From: Chloroflexota bacterium
GTDB lineage: Bacteria; Chloroflexota; UBA11872; VXOZ01
Direction of reading: 5' to 3'
NCBI GenBank assembly: GCA_026710945.1
Contig: JAPOQA010000046.1
Location: 1-64,000, forward strand
Length of the DNA stretch: 64,000 nucleotides
Part shown: one piece after another, positions 50,209 through 60,661 of the stretch
Layout of the letters: the number at the start of each line of letters is the position of its first letter
Position numbering within the stretch: position 1 is the first letter of the stretch
Translations under genes and position numbers: made by a program
The notes under the pieces: generated by a model
Database searches by the model: none
What the model saw: the letters and a program-made list of their open reading frames with translations, nothing else
What the model was told of the DNA's origin: nothing

Positions 50209-51273
50209 ATGAGCAGCGAATTGCGTGCGGGCGTATTCGGCGTGCGGCGCGGGCGAAGTTTTGTGCGCGTGTTGCAGGCCATGGACGGCGTGAGCGTTAC
50301 GGCAATTGCCGATATGAACGCCGAACGGCGGGAAACGATTTGTGAAGAGCACAACGTGCCTAAGGGTTACGCCACGCTAGAGGAGATGCTGGTAGAGGAC
50401 TTGGACCTCGTGGTGGTGGCGACACCGGCGCCCCAGCACGCTAAGCATTCCATACAGGTGCTCGAGGCGGGCGTGAACGTCATCTCCGAGATTCCCATCC
50501 TTGCCACGCGGGAAGAGGCCGACCAACTCGTTGCCGCGGCGGAAAAGAGTGACGCCCTCTATATGTGCGGTGAAAACTGCAGCTACTGGGCGTATGTACA
50601 CACTCTCAAGCACCTCAACCAACGCGGGGACATGGGACAGATCTTCGCCGCGGAAGCCGAGTACATTCACAACATTCCCAAACTGCGGCGCGACGAGCAT
50701 GGCAATCGTATCTGGCGGTCGCCCATGCCCCCAATCACGTATCTCACGCACAGCCTGGGCCCGATCATGTGGGTCACCGGACAGTATCCGGTGGAGGTCG
50801 TGTGTCTGGGGACCAAAGAGCACTACGAACCGGATCTCGACGACATCCAGGTGGCGATCTTCCGCATGACCGATGATAGCGTTGTGCGCATTTCCTGCTC
50901 GTTTGCCAATTCCCACTGGGGCAACCATCGGCAGGTGTTCATGGGCACCAAGGCGACGTTTGACTCCGGCTGGATCGGCAAGGACGAACCGAAGTTCCGC
51001 TACGCCGGAGAACGAGAGTTTGTCGTGCCAGACAATCTCCCCCTGGGCACAAACTTCCCCGATGCGCCGGAAACCGCCGCTCTGGGCGGTCACGGCACCG
51101 CCGAGTGGTTCATGCTAAAGGACTTCATGAAGGCCATCCGCGAGGGCAGTCCCGCGCCCATCGACGTTTACGACGGCATCATGTACAGTCTGCCGGGCGT
51201 CTGCGCCGCCGAATCCGCCGCCAACGGCGGCCAGCCGGTAGAGATACCACAATATCAGTTACAGCGGGACTAG
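50209..51273 (+). CDS. Gfo/Idh/MocA-family oxidoreductase, copy 2
   Basis: A 354-residue tandem paralogue of 48836-49900, with most segments identical (AVEAEYIHN-like block, QYPVEVVCLGTKEH, NSHWGNHRQVFMGTKATFDSGW). The Rossmann loop has changed from GVGRG to GVRRG, losing a glycine expected to contact the dinucleotide phosphate. EIP again replaces EKP. AGCGAGGAG precedes the ATG. It may have altered cofactor preference or be decaying, though the frame is intact. Confidence 0.9.
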   Translation: MSSELRAGVFGVRRGRSFVRVLQAMDGVSVTAIADMNAERRETICEEHNVPKGYATLEEMLVEDLDLVVVATPAPQHAKHSIQVLEAGVNVISEIPILATREEADQLVAAAEKSDALYMCGENCSYWAYVHTLKHLNQRGDMGQIFAAEAEYIHNIPKLRRDEHGNRIWRSPMPPITYLTHSLGPIMWVTGQYPVEVVCLGTKEHYEPDLDDIQVAIFRMTDDSVVRISCSFANSHWGNHRQVFMGTKATFDSGWIGKDEPKFRYAGEREFVVPDNLPLGTNFPDAPETAALGGHGTAEWFMLKDFMKAIREGSPAPIDVYDGIMYSLPGVCAAESAANGGQPVEIPQYQLQRD

Positions 51274-52049
51274 CAGTTAAAAAATGAACGAGATACTGGA
51301 AGGCTTCAATAGGGAGAATCGTGAATGACGGTTCCAGGTTGAATGCAGATGAGCACAGAGTGTCAACTTGGCATGAAGCGTCTAGGACTGAATGTGAATG
51401 GATTTTCTGGCTGCCGTTTCGAACGTCCTTCCGAAGCGAATTTCCAAGTGCAGTACGTCTAATGGGGCATGGAGGGCCGGAATGAGCAGTGCCGAGACCC
51501 AATTGATTGTTCCTTGACAGTGGAATGTACAAGTGTTACGTTTCGGTCTAGGAGCAGTTAGGCAAGTCTGAGGAAGGGCCCTAAGCCGAGCTCGTTGAGA
51601 AGTAGAAAGCATGACGCCCTCTAGACAGTGTCATGCCACCAACAATGCTAGACGCGTCGAAGAACGCGGCAAAGAGCGTACTTACATTTCCGCCGAATAG
51701 CAACAGCTTGCTAGCGATTGAGGTGCCTAGTGCCCAAGAGTACTCGTGGTTCGCACTTAGTCTGCATTTGGCCACTGGTGGTAGCAACGATTGCAATTGA
51801 CATGCTGTGCCCTTCGATATCTGGAAATTAGCCACAGCCGGACTCATTCCGCTAGTAACCCCGTTGTTTATCAAGACCCTATCTGGCGGTCCTATATTCA
51901 TCCGGCGGATACTTGGGCAGTAGTTTGCTGAGGGCCGAACCATAATCCTAGTTGAGTCTTTTCTGTGACATTCTAACTGTAGGTTCGAATTGTCCTGCAT
52001 TTGGTATGTTCGGTTTCTCAAAGTCAGAGCGAGGTTTGGACGGTTTACA
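51274..52049. other. Lower-GC stretch without a supported gene
   Basis: Composition drops here as it does in the following two genes. A 146-codon minus-strand frame at 51581-52021 shows no start signal or recognisable features. This may be decayed accessory DNA. Confidence 0.35.
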
Positions 52050-52730
52050 ATGACACAGACAGAAAAAGAACTCTTTAGGGGACTTTACACCTTACCGGAT
52101 GCTGCAAGGCTACTGCGGGCAACGACGCCTGCCACTATTGAATCCAAAGGTGCGTCCATTAAGCCAACTGCAAGGCACTTAGCACGGTGGACGCGTCGGG
52201 ACGGGATGTCAAAGAAAAAACGTGTAATAACGTTTTTCGACCTTATACGCTTGCGAATGATTGCACTTGTTCGGTCCAGAGGAATATCCTACCGAAAGAT
52301 TGAACTTGCGGAAAAGTACATTAGTGAAGTTTGCGATACCGAACACCCGTTCTTATTAGAGGATATGTGGACTGCCGAGTTGGAGTTGTTTGTAAGCTCT
52401 AAGGAAAAGTTGATTGCAGCCTCGAAATATGGCCAGACTGCTTTTGATGAGTTATTGACTCAAATCCTAATCCCTGTTCCCGACCACGGTCTTTCGTTTG
52501 GAGCCGATAAAACACCAGAATCCTGGCGTCCCAAGAAGAGCGTACTAATCGACCCTGAAATTCAGTTTGGATCGCCATGCATCGAAGGCACGCGAATTGA
52601 TACCAAGACGATTTGGTCATTGAAGCAAGATGGCAATAGCGAGGCTTCTCTTGCTGAAATGTTCGACTTGGAAGGAGACCAAGTAAGATGTGCACTTGAG
52701 TGGGAGACCCATCTAAACAGTGCGGCCTAA
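52050..52730 (+). CDS. DUF433-domain antitoxin-like DNA-binding protein
   Basis: A 226-residue protein with a MerR-like helix-turn-helix N-terminus (LYTLPDAARLLRA, HLARWTRR, VITFFDLIRLRMIALVRSRGISYRKI) and a C-terminal DUF433 domain (VLIDPEIQFGSPCIEGTRIDTKTIWSLKQDG, SLAEMFDLEGDQV). This layout is that of VapB45-type antitoxins paired with PIN-like toxins, and the toxin gene follows at once. ATG 52050 is preferred over an upstream start. GC is lower than the flanks, consistent with acquisition. Confidence 0.83.
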   Translation: MTQTEKELFRGLYTLPDAARLLRATTPATIESKGASIKPTARHLARWTRRDGMSKKKRVITFFDLIRLRMIALVRSRGISYRKIELAEKYISEVCDTEHPFLLEDMWTAELELFVSSKEKLIAASKYGQTAFDELLTQILIPVPDHGLSFGADKTPESWRPKKSVLIDPEIQFGSPCIEGTRIDTKTIWSLKQDGNSEASLAEMFDLEGDQVRCALEWETHLNSAA

Positions 52731-52734
52731 GAGC

Positions 52735-53139
52735 ATGAGGTTTGTTCTTGACGAGAACTTACCCAAGAGAGCTGCACAAGCACTTGGCCTTGTAGGTTAC
52801 CCAGTCGACACATTTCCTGAAGACAAACGGGGAACTAAAGACCCAGAACTCTTAAGATGGATGGCGCAGAAGAACTACATTTGGGTGACCAAAGATCTAG
52901 GTGCGCAGCGTGAGCATGGGGTCCTAATGAAAAAGCTAGGTGTTTCAGTGATTTGGCTGCGCGGTCACGTTGGAAGAGAGAGTGCATTAGCCGCGAGGGA
53001 TGTGCACCTGCTGTTGACAACAAAACTGGATTCACTCTTGCGGCAATTTGAGAGTGCGTGTGGCCCACTGTACTTTACGATTTTACTTACCAAGGCAGGT
53101 CCGAGGCTAATGGCAATTAGGGATGATGACATCGGTTGA
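52735..53139 (+). CDS. DUF5615 PIN-like toxin
   Basis: A 134-residue PIN-like protein starting RFVLDENLPKRAAQAL, the DUF5615/Mut7-C pattern with the acidic Asp-Glu, then ELLRWMAQKNYIWVTKDLG (second acidic Asp) and VSVIWLRGH. Such proteins are predicted ribonuclease toxins. The ATG at 52735 lies 4 bp after the antitoxin stop; a GTG at 52720 would overlap it. It is translated together with the DUF433 antitoxin. Confidence 0.85.
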   Translation: MRFVLDENLPKRAAQALGLVGYPVDTFPEDKRGTKDPELLRWMAQKNYIWVTKDLGAQREHGVLMKKLGVSVIWLRGHVGRESALAARDVHLLLTTKLDSLLRQFESACGPLYFTILLTKAGPRLMAIRDDDIG

Positions 53140-53340
53140 TCGCTCTAGGGACGCATTTTGGTCGCCCCTGTACTCTCAGCACACGATGCCTCCGGCCGAT
53201 TCTTGCACACCCTTTGGAACCGTAGAAATCCTAAATGGATGGTAATAGGACAAACTACATCCGCATTCTGCATTGCCACAGCAGGCGACAAGTGGCAGAG
53301 GTGCTCCCCGGGAATCCTTCTTCTTTGAAACCCATTAGCC

Positions 53341-53380
53341 ATACAAGACAGCACCGCCGAATTGCGGTGCTGTCTTGTAT
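53341..53380. terminator. Strong hairpin downstream of the pst operon
   Basis: A perfect 17-bp stem (ATACAAGACAGCACCGC) with a 6-base loop, 27 bp beyond the pstB stop. It has no clear T tract on either strand. It probably ends or stabilises the pst transcript and may also block read-through from the toxin gene. Confidence 0.5.
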
Positions 53381-53406
53381 CTGATCGTAACCTTCCGGCA
53401 AAGTTT

Positions 53407-54288
53407 CTAGCCAAAGCGGCCGGTAATGTACGCCTCGGTGCGCTCGTCCGTGGGAATTGTGAAGAGGTCGGTGGTGGGGCCGAACTCGATGAGCTTGCCC
53501 CGGGCTGTGTCGTCGGAGAGCATGAAGGCCGTGTAGTCGGAGACGCGGGCGGCCTGCTGCATGTTGTGGGTAACGATGATGATGGTGAAGTCCTTGGCAA
53601 GCTCGCGCATGAGGTCTTCGATCTTCAGCGTAGCGATAGGGTCCAGCGCGGAGCACGGCTCGTCCATGAGCAGCACTTCCGGTGAGACCGCGATGGCGCG
53701 GGCGATGCAGAGGCGTTGCTGCTGACCGCCGGAAAGTGCGAGACCGCTCTGCTTCAGATCGTGCTTGACCTCATCCCAGAGGGCCGCGCCGCGCAGCGCC
53801 GCTTCCACCAGTTCATCCTCGTCGGCTTGATAGCCGTTGACGCGCGCGCCAAAAAGGATGTTGTCGCGGATCGAGCGCGGGAACGGGTTCGGCTTCTGGA
53901 AGACCATGCCGATGCGCCGCCGCACCTCAACCGGGTCCACCGTATCCGCGTAGATGTCCGTGCCTTCCAACAGCACGTTGCCTTGAGTACGCACGCCGCC
54001 GATGAGTTCATTCATGCGGTTGACCCCACGCAGCAGCGTGCTCTTGCCGCAGCCGGAGGGACCGATGACGGCCGTGATCTTCTTGCGCGGAAACCTGATG
54101 GAGACATCAGTAACGGCCTGGAAATCCCCGTACCATAGACTGAAGTTATTCACTTCAACGGCCGGATCGGGAATCTCCATTGGAGCGTCCTTCGGCAATT
54201 CCGCAGGGGCAGGTTGCGTCACCACAGCTTCGACAGTGCTTTCTTCCGCATCGGCCTTCTTTAATGGCACCTTTATCATACTGTTCAT
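53407..54288 (-). CDS. pstB: Phosphate ABC transporter ATP-binding protein PstB
   Basis: A 293-residue ATPase of the high-affinity phosphate importer. Walker A is GPSGCGKST, the Q-loop is in [13 protein letters not shown], the signature is LSGGQQQRL, Walker B is [13 protein letters not shown] and the H-loop is IIIVTHN. An extra acidic N-terminal extension of about 45 residues precedes the ABC domain and is not usual. Last gene of pstSCAB, 13 bp after pstA. Confidence 0.97.
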   Translation of the reverse strand: MNSMIKVPLKKADAEESTVEAVVTQPAPAELPKDAPMEIPDPAVEVNNFSLWYGDFQAVTDVSIRFPRKKITAVIGPSGCGKSTLLRGVNRMNELIGGVRTQGNVLLEGTDIYADTVDPVEVRRRIGMVFQKPNPFPRSIRDNILFGARVNGYQADEDELVEAALRGAALWDEVKHDLKQSGLALSGGQQQRLCIARAIAVSPEVLLMDEPCSALDPIATLKIEDLMRELAKDFTIIIVTHNMQQAARVSDYTAFMLSDDTARGKLIEFGPTTDLFTIPTDERTEAYITGRFG

Positions 54289-54301
54289 CCCTTCCCCTGG
54301 G

Positions 54302-55198
54302 CTAATATTTAGTGCGAAGTCGTTGACGCAGATAGATTGCTACGGAGTTTAGCGCAATGAGTACGACGAGCAGGACTATGATGCCGGCTGCCGCCAGTTC
54401 ATGGAATTCCGACTGTGCGCGTGAGACCCAGTTGAAAATCTGAATCGGCAACACGGTAAAGCGATCGAGCGGATGTTCAGGGAGAAACGGCACGAACGTC
54501 AGGGCGCCGATGGTAATGAGCGGCGCGGTTTCGCCGATGGCGCGCGCCGCCGCCAGAATGGCGCCGGTGAGCATGCCGGGCAGGGCATACGGCAACACGT
54601 GGTGGCGTACGGTCTCCCACTTGGAAGCGCCAAGCGCAAAAGAAGCTTCCCGCATGCTTGGCGGCACGGCGCGTATCGCCTCGCGGGAAGCAACGATGAT
54701 GATGGGTAGGATAAGCAGCGCCATGGTGCATGAACCGGCCAGCACGCTGCGCCCCATCTCCATCCAACGCACGAACACCTGCAGGCCGAGCAATCCGTAC
54801 ACGATAGATGGCACCCCGGCCAAGTTGGCAATGTTCACCTGAATAAACTGGGTAAACCAGTTATCGCCGGCATATTCTTCCAGGTAGATTGCCGACATAA
54901 CTCCAATGGGCACGGCGAGCAGCATGGTAAAGAGCATCATATAGAGCGTGCCGAAGAGTGCCGCCTTAATCCCGGCACGTTCCGGAAAACGCGAGTCGAA
55001 GCTGGTAAAGAATTGCCAGTCCAGCCAACCGGTGCTCTGAATAATTACGTCTGCCAGAAGCACGAGCAGCGTGACAACACCGAGCAACACGCTCAGCAGG
55101 CCCAACACCACAAAGAAGTGGGCCTTGATGCGCCGCCACTGCATGCTGGCTTTGAAGATTGGCTCGCTGCGGCTAACCGTACGGGTTTCTTCAGCCAT
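54302..55198 (-). CDS. pstA: Phosphate ABC transporter permease PstA
   Basis: A 298-residue permease with six membrane helices and the coupling loop [31 protein letters not shown] (EAA motif). The helix bundle has [18 protein letters not shown] and [12 protein letters not shown]. The ATG shares one base with the pstC stop (TGATG). Confidence 0.96.
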   Translation of the reverse strand: MAEETRTVSRSEPIFKASMQWRRIKAHFFVVLGLLSVLLGVVTLLVLLADVIIQSTGWLDWQFFTSFDSRFPERAGIKAALFGTLYMMLFTMLLAVPIGVMSAIYLEEYAGDNWFTQFIQVNIANLAGVPSIVYGLLGLQVFVRWMEMGRSVLAGSCTMALLILPIIIVASREAIRAVPPSMREASFALGASKWETVRHHVLPYALPGMLTGAILAAARAIGETAPLITIGALTFVPFLPEHPLDRFTVLPIQIFNWVSRAQSEFHELAAAGIIVLLVVLIALNSVAIYLRQRLRTKY

Positions 55199-56139
55199 CA
55201 GTCATATTCCTCCCGGAAGCGGCGGACAAACCAGTGAGCGAAGATGTTCATGGCAAAGGTCAAGATGAAGAGCATGGTACCCACGGCAAAGATCGTGCGA
55301 TATTCAAGCGAGGCAAACGGCGTGTCTCCAAGGCTTACCTGCACAATGTACGCGGTCATCGTCTCTATCGGCACACGGGGGTCCAGCGTAAATGTGGGGT
55401 TTTGGCCCGCCGCGATAGAGACAATCATGGTTTCGCCAACCGCGCGTGAAAGCGCCAACACTGCCGAGGCCACGATGCCGGAGAGCGCCGCCGGGACCAC
55501 GACCTGGGTAGCCACCTCAAAGCGGGTCGCTCCCAAACCGTACGCCCCTTCACGCAATGCCTGCGGCACGGCGCCGATGGCATCCTCGCTCAAGGAGGCT
55601 ACCATCGGAATAATCATGACGCCCATCACGATGCCGGCACTAAGTGCATTGAAGATGCGCAATCCCGGAATGAACTCCTGCAGGATTGGCGTCACCAACG
55701 TCAGGGCGAAGTAGCCGTAAACGACGGTGGGCACACCGGCGAGTACCTCAAGCACGGGCTTGACGACGTCGCGTACCCGCGGTCGAGCAAATTCGCTGAG
55801 GTAGATTGCGATGAGCAGGCCGGTGGGGATAGCCACCGCCAGCGCGATGAAGGCGACAAGCGCGGTAGCAGTGACCAGCGGCCAGATCCCAAACTTCTTT
55901 ATTGAGAAGAGTGGGGTCCACTCGGTCTCGGTGAGAAACTCGAAGATTGAAACTTCCCTGAAGAAGAACAACGTCTCTCCCATGAGGGAGAAGAGGATGC
56001 CGAGGGTCGTAACGATAGAGAGCGTTGCCGTTGCCATGAGCGCATAGCGTATGGCTTCCTCTTTCAAGTTGCGGCTCGCCCGTTTGCTCATGTCGTTGCG
56101 CGACGGATAGTGCGAGAACGGGGATACGTCCTCTGCCAT
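55198..56139 (-). CDS. pstC: Phosphate ABC transporter permease PstC
   Basis: A 313-residue permease, partner of Pst[17 protein letters not shown] and the EAA loop [25 protein letters not shown] are typical; [15 protein letters not shown] follows. ATG 56139 has GAGAGGAG 5 nt upstream; the open frame extends 11 codons earlier. pstS lies 205 bp upstream with a hairpin in between. Confidence 0.96.
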   Translation of the reverse strand: MAEDVSPFSHYPSRNDMSKRASRNLKEEAIRYALMATATLSIVTTLGILFSLMGETLFFFREVSIFEFLTETEWTPLFSIKKFGIWPLVTATALVAFIALAVAIPTGLLIAIYLSEFARPRVRDVVKPVLEVLAGVPTVVYGYFALTLVTPILQEFIPGLRIFNALSAGIVMGVMIIPMVASLSEDAIGAVPQALREGAYGLGATRFEVATQVVVPAALSGIVASAVLALSRAVGETMIVSIAAGQNPTFTLDPRVPIETMTAYIVQVSLGDTPFASLEYRTIFAVGTMLFILTFAMNIFAHWFVRRFREEYD

Positions 56140-56248
56140 CGGAGCTCCTCTCTTCACAACTGCCGACATCATGCAGTTGCTGCGTTACGATTCAACTGTA
56201 TTCGAAGGCTGGCTTCTCACCAGGCGCAACGCGGCGGGGGAGCCAGCC

Positions 56249-56277
56249 CCGGCACTCTCCGCGCGGGAGAATGCCGG
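56249..56277. terminator. Intercistronic hairpin between pstS and pstC
   Basis: CCGGCACTCTCC and GGAGAATGCCGG flank a GCGC-type loop with one mismatch. It probably attenuates or processes the transcript so that the binding protein is made in excess, as is usual for this operon. Confidence 0.5.
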
Positions 56278-56344
56278 TAGCGTGTCTTCAATTGGATTGA
56301 TGTACGCCGCAGTAACGCTGCTTGGGTTGCGGCGAAGACGGCTC

Positions 56345-57400
56345 TTACTGCATGTAGCGGTCGAGCGATGCGCCGACCTCAGCGCCGTTCGGCCACAACG
56401 TGCCGGTGACGCGATCAGCGAAGCGCTGGGTAAGCGCCGCGTAGATCTCGCTGGAGAGCTGCACGTAGCCAACCTCGGGACTGGAAATCAGGGGCGTGAA
56501 CTCACTGCTGAGATAGTACTTGACGAACGCATCCACCTCAGGACGCTCTGCCGCGTCTTTCCGCACATAGATAAAGATCGGGCGGCTTAGCGGCTGGTAG
56601 CTGCCGTCGGCGACCGTTGCGAAGGACGGTTCCACGCACGTGCCGTTACCGGAGTCAATCGGGACGGCCTTGACTTTATCGGTGTTTTCCACGTAGTAGG
56701 AAAGACCGAAGTAGCCGATGGCGCTCTTGCTGCCGGAGACGCCGGTCACGAGCACGTTGTCGTCCTCGCTGGCCTGAAAGTCGCCGCGGCTGGACTGGGC
56801 CTCGCCAACGATGGCCTCGGTGAAGTAGTCGAACGTACCGCTATCCACGCCGGGGGCGAAGAGGTCCAGCGGCATATCCGGGAAGCTATCACGAATCTGA
56901 TTCCAGTTCGTGACTTCGCCCTGCGCTGCCGGTTCCCACATCTTCTTCAGTTCGTCCACCGTCAGGCAGTCTACCCAGTCGTTCTCGGGGTTGACGACCA
57001 CGGTGAGGCCGTCGTAGGCAACCGGAATTTCGATGAACTCAAGCCCGGCGGCAGTTACCGCCTCCATCTCGGAGGGCTTGATGGGCCGCGAAGCGTCCGA
57101 TATGTCAGTCTCGCCGGCGGCAAACTTCTTGAAGCCGCCGCCCGTGCCGGAGACGCCTACGCTCACGCGCACGCCGCTATGCATGATGCTGAATTCTTCG
57201 GCAGCGGCCATGGTGATGGGGAAGACCGTGCTGGAGCCATCGACGATGATGTCTCCTTTCAGCTCATCACTCTCGCCAGCCAGTCCATCACTCTCGCCAG
57301 CGCCGGAATCTCCTCCGCACGCAGCCAGCAGGGCAAAGCCTGCCACGCCTGCCGCGGCAAAAGTGAACCGTCGTCTGCTCATCCGAAGCGGTGCTGTCAT
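56345..57400 (-). CDS. pstS: Phosphate-binding lipoprotein PstS
   Basis: A 351-residue periplasmic-type binding protein, exported as a lipoprotein ([10 protein letters not shown], Cys near 29, preceded by [10 protein letters not shown]). Phosphate-binding segments are [34 protein letters not shown] and [20 protein letters not shown] precedes the ATG. First gene of pstSCAB. Confidence 0.96.
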   Translation of the reverse strand: MTAPLRMSRRRFTFAAAGVAGFALLAACGGDSGAGESDGLAGESDELKGDIIVDGSSTVFPITMAAAEEFSIMHSGVRVSVGVSGTGGGFKKFAAGETDISDASRPIKPSEMEAVTAAGLEFIEIPVAYDGLTVVVNPENDWVDCLTVDELKKMWEPAAQGEVTNWNQIRDSFPDMPLDLFAPGVDSGTFDYFTEAIVGEAQSSRGDFQASEDDNVLVTGVSGSKSAIGYFGLSYYVENTDKVKAVPIDSGNGTCVEPSFATVADGSYQPLSRPIFIYVRKDAAERPEVDAFVKYYLSSEFTPLISSPEVGYVQLSSEIYAALTQRFADRVTGTLWPNGAEVGASLDRYMQ

Positions 57401-57574
57401 TTCATTCCTCCCATTCTTGGTGCGACAGCAGTCTGTCCCTTCGCGCCCGCCAACCGAACGTGGTGCACTCCCCTTTTCCTCATCTCGCCGTGGGCAGGGA
57501 GGGTGCCACCCTGTGCAAACCTACGCCAGTGAACGCGGGCAGGGAACAAAGTTCTTCTCTCAACAGTGAGGAAA

Positions 57575-57602
57575 AGTATCACGGGCTCCGAATTGCGGTC
57601 AA
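57575..57602 (-). promoter_or_regulatory. Possible pst promoter
   Basis: On the minus strand TTGACC (57602-57597), a 16-bp spacer and GATACT (57580-57575), about 175 bp before pstS. Upstream TGTTAACATGG (57616-57626) could be part of a PHO box, but direct repeats are unconvincing. Confidence 0.4.
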
Positions 57603-57626
57603 CGCACAGTTGGGCCATGTTAACAA

Positions 57627-58241
57627 TCAGATAAAGATGCGGACATTGTTGCTATGACTGGGAAAGAGCAGCTTTGGCAAACGCAACTCGCGCTTTCCTC
57701 TATCTCCTCGAACTGGCGCGATACAAGGCAGTAAACGGCTTGTCGCGCTTGGCGCATGAGAGAAGAAGAGTTCATCTAATGTTCACATAGTGTCTACGCT
57801 GCGTTCATACGGCGCCGCCGCACGAGATGGATGGGGCGCGCAACGATGCTATTGCGCTCCCATTGGCACTGCCGGCATGCAGCGAGGTAGGCTGACTTCC
57901 CGTAGAGGCACGAACGGTAGCGAACCGCCTCGCGCGGGGATGGAGTTCTGCCGCACTCTCGATGATGAGTCATCCAGTGTGCGTGAATGGCAAGCGACCA
58001 CTGGGTTGCAGACTGTAGCGGAATTCTTGAATGGACGACGTAAAGAGGGGGGCAACCTGAAGTTGGCAGTTGCCGCAGGCATCGGCTGTCCCGTGGAGTG
58101 GGAAGAAGGAATGTCGACCTGCAGCATGTTGCTCCGGCAGAATCCGGAGTTCAGTAACTGGCGAAGACAGATTCCGGCTTCTGCCGGAAATGTAGATTTC
58201 AGGAAAGCTGTATCTAAAGCGCGCTGGCTAGTCTCGTTCGC
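57627..58241. other. Gene-free stretch
   Basis: An open plus-strand frame at 57790-58305 has no start signal, runs into the opposite gene and has unconvincing composition, so it is not called. A REP-like GATTCCGGCTTCTGCCGGAA palindrome is at 58171-58190. Confidence 0.4.
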
Positions 58242-59228
58242 TCACGACTGCGCGAGCCCATCCACCAGCGCAACCACCGCTTTGCCCAGGCCCTCCAGGT
58301 CGTAGCCGCCTTCCTGGACTGCGAGTAGCGGCACGGAGAGCGAGGCTAGCTGTTCGCCAATGGCCTGATAGCACTCATCGTTGAGGGAAAAGGCGCCGAC
58401 GGGATCGCCGGCTCGCGTGTCGAACCCACTTGAGAGGATGAGATAGGCAGGAGCAAACCAGGCGATCTTCTCCAGAGCCTGAGAGAAGGCATCCAGAAAG
58501 GCATCATTCTGGGTGAACATGGGCAGGGGCAGATTGAGGTTGAAGTTTTCGCCCGCGCCTGTGCCCGTCTCTTCCGGCCAACCGCTAAAGCGCGGGTACG
58601 CCCAGGCGGGATGGCCGTGCAAGCTGACGTAGAGCACCTCGTCGGTGTCGTAGAAGATGTCCTGCGTGCCGTTGCCGTGGTGGAAGTCGATGTCGAGTAC
58701 GGCGACGCGGCCGTGTGCTTTGAGAACGCTGGCAGCCACCGCCGCGTGATTGATGTAACAATAGCCGCCGTATTTGTAGCGGCCCGCATGGTGCCCCGGC
58801 GGGCGCTCCAAGGCATAGACACAGGGCGTTCCGCCTCGCAGCATTTCGGCGCCGGTGAGCACCACACACGATGCCAGCCACGCCTTTTCCAGCGTATTCG
58901 CCGCCAGCGGCGTGTCGGGACTGATGGTGTACGGTGTTTCCAGCACGGAGTCGTCATCAGACTCGGCGAGGCGGGAGGTGGTCTGCTCGAGGAACGAGAG
59001 GAGACTCTCATCATGCACTTCGGCGGCGAACTCAAACGGGAACATGCTCGGCTCCACAAAGCTTCCGGCGTGCCCCGCCTGCTGCAAGGCTTTTGCCATC
59101 ACTTCGACGCGCTCCGGCACCTCCGGATGATCTACTACAACATTGTAGGAAAGCTCGATACGCGGCACGTGGGGTTGATGCAGCGGCGTGTAGATGATAG
59201 GAATCGTACGGCGCTGGGTGCGGGTCAT
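58242..59228 (-). CDS. Histone-deacetylase-family amidohydrolase
   Basis: A 328-residue arginase/deacetylase-fold zinc enzyme of the AcuC/APAH group, removing acetyl groups from lysine or polyamines. Key motifs are RPPGHHAGRYKYGGYCYINHAAVAA (general-base His pair), VLDIDFHHGNGTQDIFY (zinc Asp and His), VSLHGHPAWAYPRFSG, and ILSSGFDTRAGDP with the second zinc Asp, ending in QEGGYDLEGLG. Polyamine deacetylase or acetoin-utilisation roles are both possible. It precedes no related gene. Confidence 0.93.
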   Translation of the reverse strand: MTRTQRRTIPIIYTPLHQPHVPRIELSYNVVVDHPEVPERVEVMAKALQQAGHAGSFVEPSMFPFEFAAEVHDESLLSFLEQTTSRLAESDDDSVLETPYTISPDTPLAANTLEKAWLASCVVLTGAEMLRGGTPCVYALERPPGHHAGRYKYGGYCYINHAAVAASVLKAHGRVAVLDIDFHHGNGTQDIFYDTDEVLYVSLHGHPAWAYPRFSGWPEETGTGAGENFNLNLPLPMFTQNDAFLDAFSQALEKIAWFAPAYLILSSGFDTRAGDPVGAFSLNDECYQAIGEQLASLSVPLLAVQEGGYDLEGLGKAVVALVDGLAQS

Positions 59229-59254
59229 AATAGCAGGTGCATTTTCTGAATGAG

Positions 59255-60577
59255 CTAGGTTGAGCCGACGGCGTAGGGTCGTAGTGCCGGCCAGTATTTT
59301 CGGGGGAGCGTCCCTTCGATCACGGTGCCGTCGGCACGGTGTTGCTCGCGGCGAATGCTGCCCCGCTGGTGGAAGAGGCTGACCAATCGCCCCTCTCGGT
59401 AGGGGATGCGCACGTGCACGTCTACCGAAAGCTGCGCGTCTAATGTGTTCGCCACCGTATCTAAGAGCGTCTCCAGTCCGTCCCCTTCACGGGCGGAAAC
59501 GAACACAGGCTTGGGGTGATCCGCCGGATTCGGCGCGAGTCCCTCAAGCCGGTCGATCTTGTTGAGGACCGTGATGATGGGCTTATCTTCGATGCCAAGG
59601 TCGGCCAGGGTCTGGTAGACCGCCGCTACTTGGCGCTCGGACTGCGGATGGCTGACGTCCACAACGTGCAGTAAGATGTCGGCGGCCAGGATCTCTTCGA
59701 GCGTCGCGCGAAATGCCGCTATGAGCATGGGCGGCAAATGGCGGATGAAACCCACGGTGTCGCTGAATACCACTTCCAGTCCGTTAGGCAGCTTTACGCG
59801 GCGCGTGGTGGGATCCAAGGTAGCAAAGAGCTTATCTTCAGCCAGCACGCCGGCCTGTGTCACGGCATTCAGCAGCGTGCTCTTGCCGGAGTTCGTATAG
59901 CCGACGAGCGATGCCACCGGAATGTCATTCACCGTGCGCCGGGCTCGTTGGCGGGCGCGCCGGGCGCGCACCGCTTCGAGTCGCGACCGCAAGTGTGAGA
60001 GCCGCTGGCGGATGAGCCGCCGGTCCGACTCAATCTGCGTCTCGCCGGGGCCGCGGGTGCCAATGCCCGCGCCGAGACGCGAGAATTCTACCCAGAGCGT
60101 GGAGAGCCGCGGGAGCAGATACGTGAGCTGCGCCATCTCGACCTGCAGCTTGCCCTCGGTGGTCTGGGCGCGCGTGGCGAAGATGTCGAGGATGAGCGCC
60201 GTGCGGTCGAGTACCTTGACGTCAAGCTTCTCTTCAAGGTTGCGCTGTTGACTGGGCGTGAGGTCGTTATCGAAAATGACCAGGTCGTAGGCCTGCTCGT
60301 GCCGCAGCGCCTTTATTTCCTCCACCTTGCCCTTGCCAATGAAGGTTGCCGGGTCCGGTTTACGCCGCCGCTGGTAGTACGTGTCGACGACGATGGCGCC
60401 GGCGGTGCGGGCGAGGCTGGCAAGCTCCTGCAGGGATTCCTGCACCGGCCATTGCTCGGAATCATTGCCGAGCGCGACGCAGACGAGTACCGCGCGTTCC
60501 GACCCACGCTCCGTGCCAACGCTGTGCTGAGAGAAATCAAGCAATAATTGTGCCTCTGCAAACGAGTCTGTGCCCAC
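59255..60577 (-). CDS. hflX: GTPase HflX
   Basis: A 440-residue ribosome-associated GTPase that splits stalled 70S ribosomes. The N-terminal domain has [22 protein letters not shown] and [24 protein letters not shown], the linker [21 protein letters not shown]. The G domain shows GYTNSGKST (G1), [11 protein letters not shown] (G3) and LNKIDRLEG (G4). The start is uncertain: GTG 60577 is used, but the frame is open to 60661, and a TACAAT box just before 60577 could instead be a promoter for a still later start. Confidence 0.93.
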   Translation of the reverse strand: MGTDSFAEAQLLLDFSQHSVGTERGSERAVLVCVALGNDSEQWPVQESLQELASLARTAGAIVVDTYYQRRRKPDPATFIGKGKVEEIKALRHEQAYDLVIFDNDLTPSQQRNLEEKLDVKVLDRTALILDIFATRAQTTEGKLQVEMAQLTYLLPRLSTLWVEFSRLGAGIGTRGPGETQIESDRRLIRQRLSHLRSRLEAVRARRARQRARRTVNDIPVASLVGYTNSGKSTLLNAVTQAGVLAEDKLFATLDPTTRRVKLPNGLEVVFSDTVGFIRHLPPMLIAAFRATLEEILAADILLHVVDVSHPQSERQVAAVYQTLADLGIEDKPIITVLNKIDRLEGLAPNPADHPKPVFVSAREGDGLETLLDTVANTLDAQLSVDVHVRIPYREGRLVSLFHQRGSIRREQHRADGTVIEGTLPRKYWPALRPYAVGST

Positions 60578-60661
60578 ATTGTACCATAGAAATCTCGACC
60601 ATTGAGCGGTTAACCGACGAGCCGGGGGAAGACCTGAAAGGCACTTAGCCGCATCGTGCAC

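Noticed and set aside
51581-52021. 146-codon minus-strand ORF
   Set aside because: No ribosome site or domain; amino-acid composition looks like chance translation of lower-GC DNA.
57790-58305. 171-codon plus-strand ORF
   Set aside because: No start signal, overlaps the end of the deacetylase gene, and the translation has no recognisable features.
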